From assembly GCF_002285415.1 (NCBI RefSeq), contig NZ_NSBU01000007.1:1140583-1204582 (forward strand): a DNA stretch of 64,000 bases. The letters run 5' to 3'. The notes under the pieces were generated by a model. That model made no database searches. It worked only from the letters and a program-made list of their open reading frames with translations, and was not told the origin of the DNA. Of this stretch, positions 62,970 through 64,000 are shown one piece after another. This DNA is from Actibacterium pelagium (GTDB lineage: Bacteria > Pseudomonadota > Alphaproteobacteria > Rhodobacterales > Rhodobacteraceae). The position numbers and the translations under genes are program-made. How positions within the stretch are numbered: position 1 is the stretch's first letter; each line of letters starts with the position of its first letter.

Positions 62970-64000
62970 ATGGATGATCCCTTGAAAGTGTTGCACATAG
63001 TCGGGGGCAATCTGAACGGCGGCGCGGCTCGTGGAGCGCTAGTCTTGTCGAATTCGTTAAGGGAATTGGGTGTCGATAGCCATCTGGTGTGTTCTGACCC
63101 AAATCTTAATTGCACGGATGAGACTTCCAGCATTTCCACCACACCGATTGAGCGCCTAGAAATGCACATCCGGTCCAAAATCGAGTCCTTGCCTAAATAT
63201 GCCTTTCCACATCGAGAAGGTGGCCTGTTCAGTCCCGGCTACGTAGGGAAGGATTGGACAAAGACAGAACAATACAAGCAGGCCGACATTGTCCACTTGC
63301 ACTGGGTAAATCGCGGAATGCTGTCGATCGAAGGGTTCAACAAAATTACGAAGCCCTGTGTATGGACGCTTCGCGACATGTGGCCCTTTACAGGTGGCTG
63401 TCATTACTCGATGGAGTGCAGACGGTATGAAACATTATGCGGGGCTTGTCCAAAACTCGGTAGTAACAAAAGTCATGACTTTTCCACAAAAATTCAACGC
63501 CGCAAGATGGATTGGAACCTGGAACAAACCACATTTGTCGGGATTAGCGACTGGATTTCGTCCTGCGCAGCAAAGAGCTCTGTTCTAAAGGAACAAGACA
63601 TTCGAACGATTTACAATTCGATTGACACCAGTGCCTTCTTTGGAGCGCCAAAAAAAGAAGCCCGCAAAAAACTTGGCCTGCCTTTGGAGCGACCAATCTT
63701 ACTACACGGCGCTTTGTCGTTATCGGATGCCTACAAAGGAAGCGCTTTGTTGGAATCTGCGAAGAAAAAACTTTCGGTTCATGGGCTTTACACTTGCTCG
63801 TTTGGAGCGATCGGCGACCGTATAGAAATTAAATCCGACAGAAACTTTGGCCTGCTTCAAGCAGATGAGACACTTAGATTGCTCTATTCTGCGGCAGATG
63901 TTTTGGCATTTCCATCTGTTCAAGAGGCGTTCGGTAAAGTCTTGGCCGAGGCGATGGCATGTGGAACCCCAGCCGTGGTCTTTGGCGACACGGGCCCTGG
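62970..64000 (+). CDS. Glycosyltransferase, 3' end outside the window
   Basis: The frame from ATG 62970 (MDDPLKVLHIVGGNLNGGAA) stays open to the last base, giving at least 343 residues. It is a GT-B protein: N-terminal NGGAARGALVLSNSLRELG, then DIVHLHWVNRGML, the segment WTLRDMWPFTGGCHY with nearby Cys-rich CRRYETLCGACPKLG typical of WcaC-like transferases, YNSIDTSAFF, and the donor motif SVQEAFGKVLAEAMACGTPAVV. An alternative start is TTG at 62982. Codons are more A+T rich than in gmd-manB, suggesting a separate origin. Acceptor and donor unknown. Confidence 0.9.
   Translation, partial: MDDPLKVLHIVGGNLNGGAARGALVLSNSLRELGVDSHLVCSDPNLNCTDETSSISTTPIERLEMHIRSKIESLPKYAFPHREGGLFSPGYVGKDWTKTEQYKQADIVHLHWVNRGMLSIEGFNKITKPCVWTLRDMWPFTGGCHYSMECRRYETLCGACPKLGSNKSHDFSTKIQRRKMDWNLEQTTFVGISDWISSCAAKSSVLKEQDIRTIYNSIDTSAFFGAPKKEARKKLGLPLERPILLHGALSLSDAYKGSALLESAKKKLSVHGLYTCSFGAIGDRIEIKSDRNFGLLQADETLRLLYSAADVLAFPSVQEAFGKVLAEAMACGTPAVVFGDTGP

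Noticed and set aside
1-64000. tRNA genes, rRNA genes, insertion sequences or prophage genes
   Set aside because: None was seen by eye on either strand; short RNA genes could still be missed without a covariance-model scan.

Overview
The window is a stretch of a high-GC alphaproteobacterial chromosome, most likely a member of the Rhodobacterales (Roseobacter group). This rests on the gene content and order (aroA / cmk / rpsA / ihfB / lapA / trpF / trpB, and miaB / phoH / ybeY / corC / lnt / metK / trmB), on CcmI-type cytochrome c biogenesis, and on a sequence before metK that matches the SAM/SAH riboswitch, a class known from Rhodobacterales. No rRNA, tRNA, transposase, phage gene or CRISPR array was seen. 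Assignments come from reading protein motifs and gene order; no database search was run.

Layout. 1-3.9 kb: end of a membrane protein, then yfgM-bamB-der (envelope assembly and ribosome GTPase) on the minus strand. 4-9 kb: a two-gene RND efflux system with an unusually long pump. 9-13.7 kb: an exported protein of unknown role, an Atm1-type ABC exporter and a large acidic LysM protein. 13.8-21.4 kb: housekeeping genes (LOG family, sodB, ccmI-ruvX-DUF1289, TauE exporter, dusA, pirin, ychF). 21.5-25 kb: VOC protein, trpA, then a tightly coupled hydroxy-acid oxidase-lrgA-lrgB unit. 25-28.7 kb: rplY, FkbM methyltransferase, pth-DUF2237, a membrane LuxR-type regulator and an exported acidic repeat protein.

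29-37.5 kb is a long minus-strand run: aroA, membrane protein, cmk, aldo/keto reductase, rpsA, ihfB, lapA, trpF, small protein, trpB. Several of these overlap by 4 to 8 bases, so parts of it are probably translationally coupled. 37.6-45.2 kb continues on the minus strand: amidohydrolase, trmB, metK (with riboswitch), lnt, corC, ybeY, phoH. 45.2-51.2 kb separates phoH from its usual neighbour miaB and carries accessory genes (ZntB, TerC, LysR/GNAT pair, DsrE and orphan proteins) with several repeats; it reads as an insertion hot spot.

51.3-56.7 kb: miaB, an unknown protein, and a zinc uptake regulon (znuA divergent from zur-znuC-znuB around a perfect palindrome likely to be the Zur operator). 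56.9 kb to the end: the start of a surface polysaccharide locus making GDP-mannose and GDP-L-fucose (gmd, fcl, manC, manB) followed by two glycosyltransferases; the last one runs off the window and is visibly richer in A+T than the core genes.

Where the first in-frame ATG did not fit the ribosome binding site or the neighbouring gene, starts were moved; several genes appear to use TTG or GTG (bamB, pth, phoH, lnt, trp-operon small protein, first glycosyltransferase).
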